DNA of 64,000 nucleotides from Streptomyces chartreusis (GCF_008704715.1 NZ_CP023689.1:2976001-3040000); one strand, 5' to 3'. Positions 15,665 through 24,229 are shown, numbered from the stretch's first letter. The notes: generated from the letters alone by a model not told the origin. Made by a program: numbers and translations.

Positions 15665-17014
15665 ATGGGCCTGGACCTGAGCGAACGGGCTTACCGGGGG
15701 CAACGCTGGGCGGCGCGGGCCTCACTGGCCGCGGCCGGACTCGCGGTGCTCGTGCCGCTCGCCTACGGCGGGGTCGGCGGCGTGCTGCTGCTGGTGGCCG
15801 GAGTGGTGGGCCTGGGCATCGGCATGGTCGCGGTGTGGTGGACGCTGACGCTGCGCGGACCGCTGCGCTGGGTGGCCGGCGTGGTGGCGCTGTCCGTACC
15901 GGCCGCCGTGATCGCGCTGTTCGCGGCCACCCTGTTCTGGGCGCTGCTGGCGTCCGTGGCGCTGTGGACAGTGGCCGTGTGGAGCGGCCGGTACGCGCTG
16001 CGGGGCACGGGCAGCCCACGGGTGCGGGTGATGCGAGGGCGCAAGGCGGCGCCGCCGCGGCGGGCGGTCCTGATCATGAACCCGCGCTCGGGTGGCGGGA
16101 AGGTGGATCGCTTCGGGCTCAAGGAGAAGGCGGAACGGCTCGGCGCCGAGGTCGTCCTCCTCGACCCCGAGGAGCAGCAGGACGTCACCGCCCTGGCCCG
16201 CAAGGCCGTTTCGGACGGCGCGGACCTGCTGGGCGTCGCGGGCGGGGACGGCACCCAGGCGCTGGTCGCGGCCGTCGCCGCCGCCTACGACATCCCGTTC
16301 CTGGTCATCAGCGCCGGCACCCGCAACCACTTCGCCATGGACCTCGGCCTCGACCGCGAGGATCCGGCCGCCTGTCTCGACGCGCTCGTCGACGGTGTGG
16401 AGCTGCGCGTCGACCTGGGCTTCGCGAGCGGACGGCCCTTCGTCAACAACGCGTCCTTCGGGGCGTACGCGGCCATCGTGCAGAGCCCCGGCTACCGCGA
16501 CGACAAGATCGGCACCAGCCTGGAGCTGCTGCCCGACCTGCTCACCCGGCAGCAGGGCCCGCTGCTGACCGTCCGGGCGGCGGGCACCACGCTCGAGGCA
16601 CCGCACGCCGTGCTGGTCAGCAACAACCCCTACCGCACGGACGACCCCTTCGGGCTCGGCCGCCGCGACCGCCTGGACGCCGCCGTGCTCGGCGTCCTCG
16701 GCATCAGGGTGGACAGCGCGGCCGAGGCCGCCGCCCTGCTCCTCGACCCCGCGCCGCCCGGCCTCAGCATCCTGACGGCGACCGAAGTGGTCGTCGACGC
16801 GGACCTCGAGGAGATCGAGGCCGGCATCGACGGCGAGGCCCTGGTCCTGCCCACCCCGGTCCACATCCGCATCACCTCGGGCGCCCTGCGCGTCCGCGTC
16901 CCCCGCAAACGCCCCGGCGTCCCCCAGCGCGGCCCCCGCCTGGACTGGCGCCGGCTGCGCAAGCTGGCGGCGACGGTGGGACGCACGGCGGTGCACCGGC
17001 AGGGTCACTGGTAG
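15665..17014 (+). CDS. Diacylglycerol kinase-family lipid kinase with N-terminal membrane domain
   Basis: A 449-residue protein. Residues 20-125 contain three or four hydrophobic segments. The C-terminal part is a DAGK catalytic domain with NPRSGGGK (about residue 142) and the nucleotide-binding GGDGT in LGVAGGDGTQALVAA (about 190), followed by ISAGTRNHFAMDLGL. Family members phosphorylate diacylglycerol or related lipids using ATP. The ATG at 15665 lies just downstream of GGGAGG; the longer open frame from 15584 has no ribosome site. Fusion to a membrane anchor suggests it acts on lipid at the cytoplasmic face. It converges on the binding-protein gene at 17035 with only 20 bp between them. 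Confidence 0.9.
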   Translation: MGLDLSERAYRGQRWAARASLAAAGLAVLVPLAYGGVGGVLLLVAGVVGLGIGMVAVWWTLTLRGPLRWVAGVVALSVPAAVIALFAATLFWALLASVALWTVAVWSGRYALRGTGSPRVRVMRGRKAAPPRRAVLIMNPRSGGGKVDRFGLKEKAERLGAEVVLLDPEEQQDVTALARKAVSDGADLLGVAGGDGTQALVAAVAAAYDIPFLVISAGTRNHFAMDLGLDREDPAACLDALVDGVELRVDLGFASGRPFVNNASFGAYAAIVQSPGYRDDKIGTSLELLPDLLTRQQGPLLTVRAAGTTLEAPHAVLVSNNPYRTDDPFGLGRRDRLDAAVLGVLGIRVDSAAEAAALLLDPAPPGLSILTATEVVVDADLEEIEAGIDGEALVLPTPVHIRITSGALRVRVPRKRPGVPQRGPRLDWRRLRKLAATVGRTAVHRQGHW

Positions 17015-17034
17015 GCGCGCCGGCAGCAGGCCCC

Positions 17035-18225
17035 CTACAACCCGGCGATCGCGTTCCACCGCTTGGCGAATTCCACCCGCTCCTCCGACGTGATGTCCCG
17101 GGCGATGGCGAGGCGTTCGCGCATCGCCTTGTCCGGGAAGATCAGCGGGTCCTCGGCCAGGGCGGCCGTCTCCTCGTCCTTGGCCGAGGCGAGGACGTCC
17201 CGGGCGGCGGGGACGGGGCAGACGTAGTTGACCCAGGTCGCCAGGTCGGCGGCGACCTCGGGCTCGTAGTAGAAGTCGATCAGCCGCTCGGCGTTGGCCT
17301 TGTGGCGGGCGAGGTTGGGGACCATCAGGGACTCCGACCACAGCTCGGCGCCCTCCTCGGGGACGACGAAGCGGATGTCGGGGTCGTCCGCCTGGAGCTG
17401 GATGACGTCGCCCGAGTACGCCTGACAGGCCAGGACGTCCCCGCTGGACAGGTCCTTGATGTAGTCGTTGCCGGTGAAGCGGCGGATCTGACCCCGCCCG
17501 ATCTGCTTCTCCACCTGGTCGCACACCTTGTGGAAGTCGTCCGCCGTCCAGCGGGTGATGTCGACTCCGTTGCCCTGCATGAGCAGGGCGAACGCCTCGT
17601 CGAGACCGGAGAGCAGAGTGACCCGGCCCTTCAGGTCGTTCGCCCACAGATCGGAGACATGGCGTATCTCGCGGCCCAGCCGGCGGCGGTTGTACGCGAT
17701 GCCGGTGATGCCGGACTGCCACGGCACGGTGAACTTCCGTCCGGGGTCGAAGGCCGGTGAACGCAGCAGCGGATCCAGGTACTCGGTCACGTTCGGCTGA
17801 CGGGCCCGGTCCAGCTCCTGCACCCAGCCCAGCCTTACGAACCGGGCGCACATCCAGTCGCTGATGACGATGAGGTCGCGGCCGGTGCGCTGGTGGTTCA
17901 TCAGGGCCGGGCTGATCTTGCCGAAGAACTCGTCGTTGTCGTTGATCTCCTCGACGTAGTCGACGGAGATGCCCGTGCGCTTCTCGAACGCCTCCAGCGT
18001 GGGCCGGCGCGTCGTGTCCTCGTCGTCCGTGTCGATGTACAGCGGCCAGTTCGCCCAGTTGAGCCGCTTGTCGGTGGCGGAGACGTCGGTGGCGGCCCGG
18101 TCGGCGGGCGACACATAGGCGGGCCGCACACCGCATCCGGCGAGCCCGCCGAGCAGGGTGCCCGCACCCAGCGTGCGCAGCAGATTCCGGCGGGACAGCG
18201 GGGAGTTCATCGGTGGGAGGGCCAT
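17035..18225 (-). CDS. Second polyamine-binding lipoprotein, PotD type
   Basis: A 396-residue paralogue of the binding protein at 6780-8027. The signal has twin arginines (SRRNLLRTLG) and a lipobox ending GGLAGC, suggesting Tat export and lipid anchoring. Shared stretches include EINDNDEFFGK, TGRDLIVISDW, RLGWVQELD and IRRFTGNDYIKDLSSGD. No permease or ATPase genes adjoin it, so it may feed the transporter at 3.9-6.8 kb. An ATG at 18210 would shorten it by five residues; neither start has a clear ribosome site. A terminator-like hairpin separates it from the dehydrogenase gene upstream. Confidence 0.9.
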   Translation of the reverse strand: MALPPMNSPLSRRNLLRTLGAGTLLGGLAGCGVRPAYVSPADRAATDVSATDKRLNWANWPLYIDTDDEDTTRRPTLEAFEKRTGISVDYVEEINDNDEFFGKISPALMNHQRTGRDLIVISDWMCARFVRLGWVQELDRARQPNVTEYLDPLLRSPAFDPGRKFTVPWQSGITGIAYNRRRLGREIRHVSDLWANDLKGRVTLLSGLDEAFALLMQGNGVDITRWTADDFHKVCDQVEKQIGRGQIRRFTGNDYIKDLSSGDVLACQAYSGDVIQLQADDPDIRFVVPEEGAELWSESLMVPNLARHKANAERLIDFYYEPEVAADLATWVNYVCPVPAARDVLASAKDEETAALAEDPLIFPDKAMRERLAIARDITSEERVEFAKRWNAIAGL

Positions 18226-18317
18226 TGGCGCAGCATGCCGCCGCGACCGAGGGCCGGGCAATCGACGCCGTGTCGAGTGGACCGGTACCCGGCGGACAGG
18301 TTGTCGATCAAAAACGC

Positions 18318-18355
18318 CGCAGCCCCGGACGGCACTCGGCTCGTCCGGGGCTGCG
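18318..18355 (-). terminator. Rho-independent terminator after the second aminobutyraldehyde dehydrogenase
   Basis: A 14-bp perfect stem (arms 18318-18331 and 18342-18355) with a 10-nt loop is followed on the minus strand by GGC and a run of five T. It lies 15 bp past the dehydrogenase stop, between that gene and the binding-protein gene, so the second gene may need its own promoter or depend on read-through. Confidence 0.8.
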
Positions 18356-18370
18356 CCGCACTCGTGAGGG

Positions 18371-19810
18371 CTACGCGTCCAGCGACGTCATGACGTGCTT
18401 GATCCGCGTGTAGTCGTCGAAGCCGTACGCCGAGAGGTCCTTGCCGTAGCCGGACTTCTTGAACCCGCCGTGCGGCATCTCCGCGACCAGCGGGATGTGC
18501 GTGTTGATCCACACGCAGCCGAAGTCCAGCACCTTGGACATCCGCATCGCGCGCCCGTGGTCCTTGGTCCACACCGACGACGCCAGCGCGTACTCGACGC
18601 CGTTCGCCCACTCGACGGCCTGCGCCTCGTCCGTGAAGGACTGGACGGTGATGACCGGCCCGAAGACCTCCTTCTGGACGATCTCGTCGTCCTGCTTCAG
18701 CCCGGACACGACGGTCGGGGCGAAGAAGTACCCCTTGTCACCGACCTGGTGACCGCCGGCCTCGACCTTGGCGTGGGCCGGCAGCCGCTCGATGAACCCG
18801 GAGACCTGCTTGAGCTGGTTGGGGTTGTTGAGGGGACCGAAGAGCACGTCCTCGTCGTCCGGCTGGCCCGTCTTGGTGTCGGCCGCGGCCTTCGCGAGCG
18901 CCTGCACGAACTCGTCGTGGATGGACTCGTGGACGAGGACGCGCGTGGCGGCCGTGCAGTCCTGGCCCGCGTTGAAGAAGCCCGCGACGGAGATGTCCTC
19001 GACGGCCTTGGCGATGTCGGTGTCCTCGAAGACCACGACCGGCGCCTTGCCGCCGAGCTCCAGGTGGACCCGCTTGAGGTCCTTGGACGCGGACTCCGCG
19101 ACCGACATGCCGGCGCGCACGGACCCGGTGATGGAGGCCATCGCGGGGGTCCGGTGCTCGACCATGAGGCGGCCGGTGTCACGGTCGCCGGTGATGACGT
19201 TGAAGACGCCCTTGGGCAGGACCGAGCCGATGATCTCGGCGATCAGGACCGTCGACGCGGGGGTCGTGTCGGACGGCTTCAGGACGACCGTGTTGCCCGC
19301 GGCGAGCGCCGGGGCGAACTTCCATACGGCCATCATCATCGGGTAGTTCCAGGGCGCGACCTGCGCGCAGACGCCGATCGGCTCACGGCGCACGATGGAG
19401 GTCAGGCCCTCCATGTACTCGCCGGCCGAGCGGCCCTCCAGCATCCGCGCCGCGCCGGCGAAGAAGCGGATCTGGTCGACCATCGGCGGGATCTCCTCGG
19501 ACCGCGTGAGGCCGATCGGCTTGCCGGTGTTCTCCACCTCGGCCGCGATCAGTTCCTCGGCGCGCTCCTCGAAGGCGTCCGCGATCTTCAGCAGAGCCTT
19601 CTGGCGCTCGGCGGGGGTGGCGTCGCGCCACGCGGGGAAGGCGCGCGCGGCGGCCTCCATCGCGGCGTCGACGTCCGCCTGCCCGGACAGCGGCGCGGTC
19701 GCGTACGCCTCGCCCGTCGCGGGGTTGACCACCTCGGTGGTCCGTCCGTCGGCGGCGTCCCGGAACTCACCGTCGATGTAGTTGCGCAGACGACGCAGCT
19801 CGGTGCTCAC
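18371..19810 (-). CDS. Gamma-aminobutyraldehyde dehydrogenase
   Basis: A 479-residue aldehyde dehydrogenase of the PatD/YdcW type. It shows the NAD-binding PWNYPMMMAVWK and GNTVVLKPSD segments, the catalytic Glu in HLELGGKAP and the catalytic Cys in NAGQDCTAATR. The C-terminus has the family's EMPHGGFKKSGYGKDLS stretch. It would convert 4-aminobutanal, formed by an amine transaminase or oxidase, to GABA. The GTG at 19810 follows GGAGG by 6 nt. It is divergent from the Lrp-type regulator, and the aminotransferase at 20517 could supply its substrate. Confidence 0.93.
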   Translation of the reverse strand: MSTELRRLRNYIDGEFRDAADGRTTEVVNPATGEAYATAPLSGQADVDAAMEAAARAFPAWRDATPAERQKALLKIADAFEERAEELIAAEVENTGKPIGLTRSEEIPPMVDQIRFFAGAARMLEGRSAGEYMEGLTSIVRREPIGVCAQVAPWNYPMMMAVWKFAPALAAGNTVVLKPSDTTPASTVLIAEIIGSVLPKGVFNVITGDRDTGRLMVEHRTPAMASITGSVRAGMSVAESASKDLKRVHLELGGKAPVVVFEDTDIAKAVEDISVAGFFNAGQDCTAATRVLVHESIHDEFVQALAKAAADTKTGQPDDEDVLFGPLNNPNQLKQVSGFIERLPAHAKVEAGGHQVGDKGYFFAPTVVSGLKQDDEIVQKEVFGPVITVQSFTDEAQAVEWANGVEYALASSVWTKDHGRAMRMSKVLDFGCVWINTHIPLVAEMPHGGFKKSGYGKDLSAYGFDDYTRIKHVMTSLDA

Positions 19811-19978
19811 TGCCGGCCTCCTGTCAGGTGCAGCTGTCCATTCTCTGAGACACCCACCCTAATCGCCCGACCCACGTTTTCAACACCCCCACTGGCGCCA
19901 CTTCTGCGAAATCCGCAGCACTCAGTCACGTAAACAACGAATTTCATCGCCTCGACCTTGCGGAACTGTCGAGACGTC

Positions 19979-20497
19979 GTGCACAGTGACGTCGTGGCCA
20001 GTCGAAGCGCAGAGCACAGGGACTCCCGCGAGTCCAGGAACGGCGGCGGTCCCACGCTGGACGCCGTCTCCCTCGCCATCATCGAACAACTTCAGGAGGA
20101 CGGCCGCCGGCCGTACGCCGCCATCGGCAAGGCCGTGGGCCTGTCCGAGGCGGCCGTGCGCCAGCGCGTCCAGAAGCTGCTCGACCAGGGCGTCATGCAG
20201 ATCGTCGCCGTCACGGACCCGCTCACCGTGGGCTTCCGGCGGCAGGCGATGGTCGGCGTGAACGTCGAGGGCGACGTGGAATCCGTGGCCGACGCGCTGA
20301 CCGCCATGTCCGAATGCGAGTACGTGGTGATGACCGCCGGGTCCTTCGACCTGATGGTGGAGATCGTCTGCGAGGACGACGACCACCTCCTGGACGTCAT
20401 CAACAGACGCATCCGGGCCCTCCCCGGAGTGCGCTCGACGGAGAGCTTCGTCTACCTCAAGCTCAAGAAGCAGACCTACATGTGGGGAACCCGATAA
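19979..20497 (+). CDS. Lrp/AsnC-family transcriptional regulator
   Basis: A 172-residue regulator. A winged helix-turn-helix (LAIIEQLQEDGRRPYAAIGK through AAVRQRVQKLLDQG, about residues 30-75) is followed by the RAM/Lrp effector-binding domain (VGFRRQAMVGVNVEGDV to FVYLKLKKQ). It lies between the aminobutyraldehyde dehydrogenase and the aminotransferase, so control of polyamine catabolism is likely. A polyamine-linked Lrp regulator called EpuRI is known from S. coelicolor, and this may be its counterpart. The start is uncertain: GTG 19979 and GTG 19994 are both possible and neither has a ribosome site. A TTG further upstream was rejected because it falls inside a possible operator. Confidence 0.9.
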   Translation: MHSDVVASRSAEHRDSRESRNGGGPTLDAVSLAIIEQLQEDGRRPYAAIGKAVGLSEAAVRQRVQKLLDQGVMQIVAVTDPLTVGFRRQAMVGVNVEGDVESVADALTAMSECEYVVMTAGSFDLMVEIVCEDDDHLLDVINRRIRALPGVRSTESFVYLKLKKQTYMWGTR

Positions 20498-20521
20498 CCG
20501 TGAGGACCCGATAACCGTGAG
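20489..20521 (+). repeat. 17-bp tandem duplication at a gene junction
   Basis: ACCCGATAACCGTGAG occurs at 20489-20504 and again at 20506-20521. The first copy holds the stop codon of the regulator. The second provides the GTG start of the aminotransferase, while the first GTG opens only a four-codon frame ending at the second copy's TAA. Confidence 0.85.
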
Positions 20522-21890
20522 CACCGACACCCCTCAGGACCTCAGCAGGACCGCGTACGACCACTTGTGGATGCACTTCACGCGTATGTCCTCGTACGAG
20601 AAGGCTCCCGTCCCGACCATCGTCCGGGGCGAGGGCACCTACATCTACGACGACAAGGGCAGGCGCTACCTCGACGGGCTCGCCGGCCTGTTCGTGGTCC
20701 AGGCCGGCCACGGGCGCACCGAGCTCGCCGAGACCGCGTTCAAGCAGGCCCAGGAGCTGGCGTTCTTCCCGGTGTGGTCCTACGCCCACCCGAAGGCGGT
20801 CGAGCTGGCGGAGCGGCTGGCCCACGAGGCCCCGGGCGACCTCAACAAGGTCTTCTTCACCACCGGCGGCGGCGAGGCGGTGGAGACCGCCTGGAAGCTC
20901 GCCAAGCAGTACTTCAAGCTGGTCGGCAAGCCCACCAAGTACAAGGTCATCTCGCGCGCCGTCGCCTACCACGGCACCCCGCAGGGCGCCCTGTCCATCA
21001 CCGGCCTGCCGGGCCTGAAGGCGCCCTTCGAGCCGCTGGTGCCGGGTGCGCACAAGGTCCCGAACACCAACATCTACCGCGCCCCGATCTTCGGCGACGA
21101 CCCCGAGGCCTACGGCCGCTGGGCCGCCGACCAGATCGAGCAGCAGATCCTCTTCGAGGGCCCGGACACCGTCGCCGCGGTGTTCCTGGAGCCGGTGCAG
21201 AACGCGGGCGGCTGCTTCCCGCCCCCGCCCGGCTACTTCCAGCGGGTGCGCGAGATCTGCGACCAGTACGACGTGCTGCTGGTGTCGGACGAGGTCATCT
21301 GTGCCTTCGGCCGCCTGGGCACGACGTTCGCCTGCGACAAGTTCGACTACGTCCCGGACATGATCACCTGCGCCAAGGGCATGACCTCGGGCTACTCCCC
21401 GATCGGCGCCTGCATCATCTCCGACCGGCTGGCCGAGCCGTTCTACAAGGGCGACAACACCTTCCTGCACGGCTACACCTTCGGCGGCCACCCGGTCTCC
21501 GCGGCCGTGGGCCTCGCCAACCTCGACCTGTTCGAGCGGGAGGGCCTCAACAAGCACGTCCTCGACAACGAGGGCGCCTTCCGCGGCACGCTGGAGAAGC
21601 TGTACGACCTGCCGATCGTCGGCGACGTCCGCGGCAACGGCTTCTTCTACGGCATCGAGCTGGTGAAGGACAAGGCCACCAAGGAGTCCTTCAACGACGA
21701 GGAGACCGAGCGCGTCCTGTACGGCTTCCTGTCCAAGAAGCTCTTCGAGAACGGCCTGTACTGCCGTGCGGACGACCGCGGCGACCCGGTCATCCAGCTC
21801 GCCCCGCCGCTGATCTCCAACCAGGAGACGTTCGACGAGATCGAGCAGATCCTGCGCGAGACGCTGTCGGAGGCGTGGACGAAGCTGTGA
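20517..21890 (+). CDS. Class III PLP-dependent aminotransferase (putrescine/omega-amino acid type)
   Basis: A 457-residue fold-type I aminotransferase of the class III (omega-aminotransferase) family. The PLP-binding lysine is in TCAKGMTSGYSPIG (about residue 287); the Asp contacting the pyridine nitrogen is in LLVSDEVICAFGR (about 259). The glycine-rich cofactor loop is TTGGGEAVETAWKLAK. Related actinobacterial enzymes transfer the terminal amino group of putrescine, cadaverine or beta-alanine to pyruvate. Next to an aminobutyraldehyde dehydrogenase and an Lrp regulator, the reaction putrescine to 4-aminobutanal is the most plausible. GTG 20517 lies in the second half of a 17-bp duplication, without a standard Shine-Dalgarno. 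Confidence 0.92.
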   Translation: MSTDTPQDLSRTAYDHLWMHFTRMSSYEKAPVPTIVRGEGTYIYDDKGRRYLDGLAGLFVVQAGHGRTELAETAFKQAQELAFFPVWSYAHPKAVELAERLAHEAPGDLNKVFFTTGGGEAVETAWKLAKQYFKLVGKPTKYKVISRAVAYHGTPQGALSITGLPGLKAPFEPLVPGAHKVPNTNIYRAPIFGDDPEAYGRWAADQIEQQILFEGPDTVAAVFLEPVQNAGGCFPPPPGYFQRVREICDQYDVLLVSDEVICAFGRLGTTFACDKFDYVPDMITCAKGMTSGYSPIGACIISDRLAEPFYKGDNTFLHGYTFGGHPVSAAVGLANLDLFEREGLNKHVLDNEGAFRGTLEKLYDLPIVGDVRGNGFFYGIELVKDKATKESFNDEETERVLYGFLSKKLFENGLYCRADDRGDPVIQLAPPLISNQETFDEIEQILRETLSEAWTKL

Positions 21891-21939
21891 CCCCCGACTG
21901 ATCCCCCGCCGCCCCGGCGGCCGGCATGATCAACACACC

Positions 21940-21984
21940 GGCCCCGGTGCCGCCCGTTCGAGTGAGACACGGCGGCCCGGGGCC
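21940..21984 (+). terminator. Probable terminator of the aminotransferase operon
   Basis: Arms at 21940-21954 and 21971-21984 pair over 14 bp with one bulged T and a 16-nt loop. It lies 50 bp past the aminotransferase stop. There is no U-tract, which is common for Streptomyces terminators. Confidence 0.5.
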
Positions 21985-22044
21985 CTGTGCTGTCCCGGCT
22001 TCGGGCGACGACTGCCTAGCGTGCCAGTGACCGATCGGCCCAGC

Positions 22045-22072
22045 CTTCGTTCCCCCGCACGGGGGAACGAAG
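22045..22072 (+). promoter_or_regulatory. Perfect 12-bp hairpin in the leader of the ABC ATPase gene
   Basis: CTTCGTTCCCCC and its exact inverse flank the tetraloop GCAC, ending 34 bp upstream of the ATPase start. The stem is perfect and has no following T-run. It may be a second terminator for upstream transcripts, a leader structure or an operator. Confidence 0.55.
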
Positions 22073-22106
22073 AACGGGAAAACGGATCAGAACCGAGGTG
22101 TACGCC

Positions 22107-22847
22107 ATGGTGGCCCCGCCGGACAACGACGTGCTCTGGGCACGTGCCCTGCACTTCTCGTACAACGACGGCTCGCCCGCGCTCAGCGGCGTCTCGCTCG
22201 GTGTCCAGGAGGGGGAGATCCTCGCCGTCATCGGTCCGCGCGGCAGCGGCAAGACCGCCCTGCTGCGCTGTCTGTCCGGCCTGGCCCCGGCGGGGCGCGG
22301 CGAGGTCTGGTTCAACAGCGTGCCGGTGCACACGATGGGCCCGGTGGCCCGCGAGCGGCTGCGCCGGGACCGGTTCGCCTGGGTCGATCCCACACCGTCG
22401 CTCGTCCCCGAACTGAACGTCTGGGAGAACACGGCCCTGCCGCTGATGCTGCGCGGCACCAGCCGCCGCCGCGCCAAGAAGGCCGCGCTGGAGTGGCTGG
22501 AGCGCCTGGACGTCGGTGAGGCGGCCCGCAAGCGCCCGCACCAGCTGGTCCAGGCGGTACGTCAGCGAGTCAGCATCGCCCGTGCGCTGGCCCCCTCGCC
22601 GACGGTGCTGTTCGCAGACGAGCCGACGGCACCCCTGCACCGCGCCGACCGGACGCACGTGCTGCGCACCCTGACGACGGCCGCCCGCTCGCACGGCATC
22701 ACCGTGGTGCTGGCCAGCCATGACGCGGACACGGCAGTCCTTGCCGACCGCAGCGTGACACTGCTCGACGGGCGGCGCGTGAACACCGTGCAGCTGCCTC
22801 CGGTCACCGAGGCGGAAGGCCGGGCCGCGTGCTCGCTCTCCGCCTGA
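22107..22847 (+). CDS. ABC transporter ATP-binding protein with degenerate signature motif
   Basis: A 246-residue LolD/MacB-like nucleotide-binding protein. Walker A is intact (GPRGSGKT, residues 43-50), as are Walker B with its catalytic Glu (VLFADEPT, 167-174) and the switch His (ASHD). The Q-loop glutamine is missing (FAWVDPTPS, where FxFQ is usual). The LSGGQ signature is replaced by LVQAV (147-151), and the D-loop ALD by PLH. These changes suggest weak or altered ATP hydrolysis in a dimer. ATG 22107 follows GAGG by 8 nt; the GTG nine bases earlier is less likely. The stop overlaps the membrane-protein gene downstream, which is its presumed partner. Confidence 0.86.
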   Translation: MVAPPDNDVLWARALHFSYNDGSPALSGVSLGVQEGEILAVIGPRGSGKTALLRCLSGLAPAGRGEVWFNSVPVHTMGPVARERLRRDRFAWVDPTPSLVPELNVWENTALPLMLRGTSRRRAKKAALEWLERLDVGEAARKRPHQLVQAVRQRVSIARALAPSPTVLFADEPTAPLHRADRTHVLRTLTTAARSHGITVVLASHDADTAVLADRSVTLLDGRRVNTVQLPPVTEAEGRAACSLSA

Positions 22848-24229
22848 CCCGCAGCGCCCACCCCGCCGTACAGCTGCGCCGGCTGCTCGTCGCGGCGGCG
22901 TCGGCGGGCACGGGCTTCCTGCTGCTGTCCGCCCTCGGCTACGCGATGTCCCACCCGGACTCCCCCGCGGCGGCCACGCTCAGGCTGGCCTGGTGCGCAC
23001 CCCCGCTGGCCGCGACGATCCACCTCGCGGTGGCCGTGGCCCGCACGGACCCCGGCACCAGACCGCGCCCCGGCCTCGCGGCGGCCGGCCTCGGACCGGG
23101 CCGGCTCATGCTGGTCTCGGCCACCACTACGGCCCTGTCCTGCCTGCTCGGCTCGATGCTGGCCCTCCTGGTCTTCCTGCACCTGCGGGGCGATCTGAGG
23201 GGCATGCCCTTCGACGGCGACGCCTCCCAGTTCCTGGCGGCGGACAGCCCCCTGCCGCTGCCGGCCGCCCTGACTCTCCTGGCCCTGACACCGGCACTGG
23301 CGTCGGCAGCGGTCGCCGTGCTGCTGCGCCCGAGGCTCGCCGCGCCCGCCACGACGAAGGCCAAGGCACGGCCGTACGGCCGCTTCGGGGTGTCCGGCAG
23401 GTCGGCCGACCGCGAGACGTTCGGGGCGTACGGGCGGTTCGGGGCGAGGCTGCGGGATGCGGTACGCGGCGGCGCGACGACGCCGGATACCGCCTCGGCG
23501 GCCTCGCAGGACGGCGGCGGCCCGCAAGCACCGGCGAGCCCCCCGGCCTCCGCGCCGGCCGAAGAGGACGGCAGCCGGCAGGCGCCGGACGACCTGACCC
23601 TCTTCCCGGTCCCCCGCAAACCCCCGGCGGGCCTCCCCTGGGGCATCACCATCCTCACCGCGGGCCTGGCCGTGGAGACCTACGCCGGCCGCGTCACCGC
23701 CGACGACACACTCGCCCTCCCCACGGCCCTGCCCACCGGCCCCACCGCGGTCCTGGTCGGCTGGGTGCTCGCCGCCGTCGGCCTCGCCCTCGCGGCACCC
23801 GGCCTCGCCCATCTCTGCGGCCGGGTGCTCCAGGCCGTACGGCCGGGCCCGCTCCGGCTCCTGGCGGGCCGCGGCCTGATGGCGGAAGCCACCCGGATCG
23901 GCCGCCCCCTCGGAGTCGTGTGCGCGGTGGCCGCCGCCGTCTACGCGATGGCCCCCCGGCCCGACTCCGCGGCCACCGCCGCCATCGGTCCCCTCTCCGC
24001 CCTCGGCGCGACCGTCGTCGCCGGTGCGACCGTGACCACCCTCTTCATGGCCGCGCTGGAGGCCAGGCAGGCCCGCGCCGACACCACGGCCGCGCTGCTG
24101 CGCCTCGGCGCGCCGACCGCGATGCTCCGCAGCGCCGCAGCCCTGCGCGCCGGCGTCCTGCTGGCCGTCTTCGGCCCGCTGACCCTGGTCGTGGCGGAGC
24201 TGGCCGCACTGCCGCTGGCCGCCCGCTGA
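22829..24229 (+). CDS. ABC transporter permease-like membrane protein
   Basis: A 466-residue integral membrane protein starting with a GTG inside the ATPase gene (19-bp overlap), so the two are translationally coupled. About eight hydrophobic segments are visible: residues 17-40, 55-70, 90-113 and 142-165, then more after residue 270. A long hydrophilic loop (about 170-260) contains imperfect copies of YGRFG and Pro/Ala/Gly-rich sequence and separates the two membrane halves. No FtsX or MacB motif is obvious, and the transported substrate is unknown. The duplicated membrane halves suggest it could act without a second permease. Confidence 0.78.
   Translation: MLALRLTRSAHPAVQLRRLLVAAASAGTGFLLLSALGYAMSHPDSPAAATLRLAWCAPPLAATIHLAVAVARTDPGTRPRPGLAAAGLGPGRLMLVSATTTALSCLLGSMLALLVFLHLRGDLRGMPFDGDASQFLAADSPLPLPAALTLLALTPALASAAVAVLLRPRLAAPATTKAKARPYGRFGVSGRSADRETFGAYGRFGARLRDAVRGGATTPDTASAASQDGGGPQAPASPPASAPAEEDGSRQAPDDLTLFPVPRKPPAGLPWGITILTAGLAVETYAGRVTADDTLALPTALPTGPTAVLVGWVLAAVGLALAAPGLAHLCGRVLQAVRPGPLRLLAGRGLMAEATRIGRPLGVVCAVAAAVYAMAPRPDSAATAAIGPLSALGATVVAGATVTTLFMAALEARQARADTTAALLRLGAPTAMLRSAAALRAGVLLAVFGPLTLVVAELAALPLAAR

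Noticed and set aside
19958..19978. TTG as start of the Lrp-type regulator
   Set aside because: It has no ribosome site and the added residues are not conserved in character. It also overlaps a motif shared with the other polyamine promoter.
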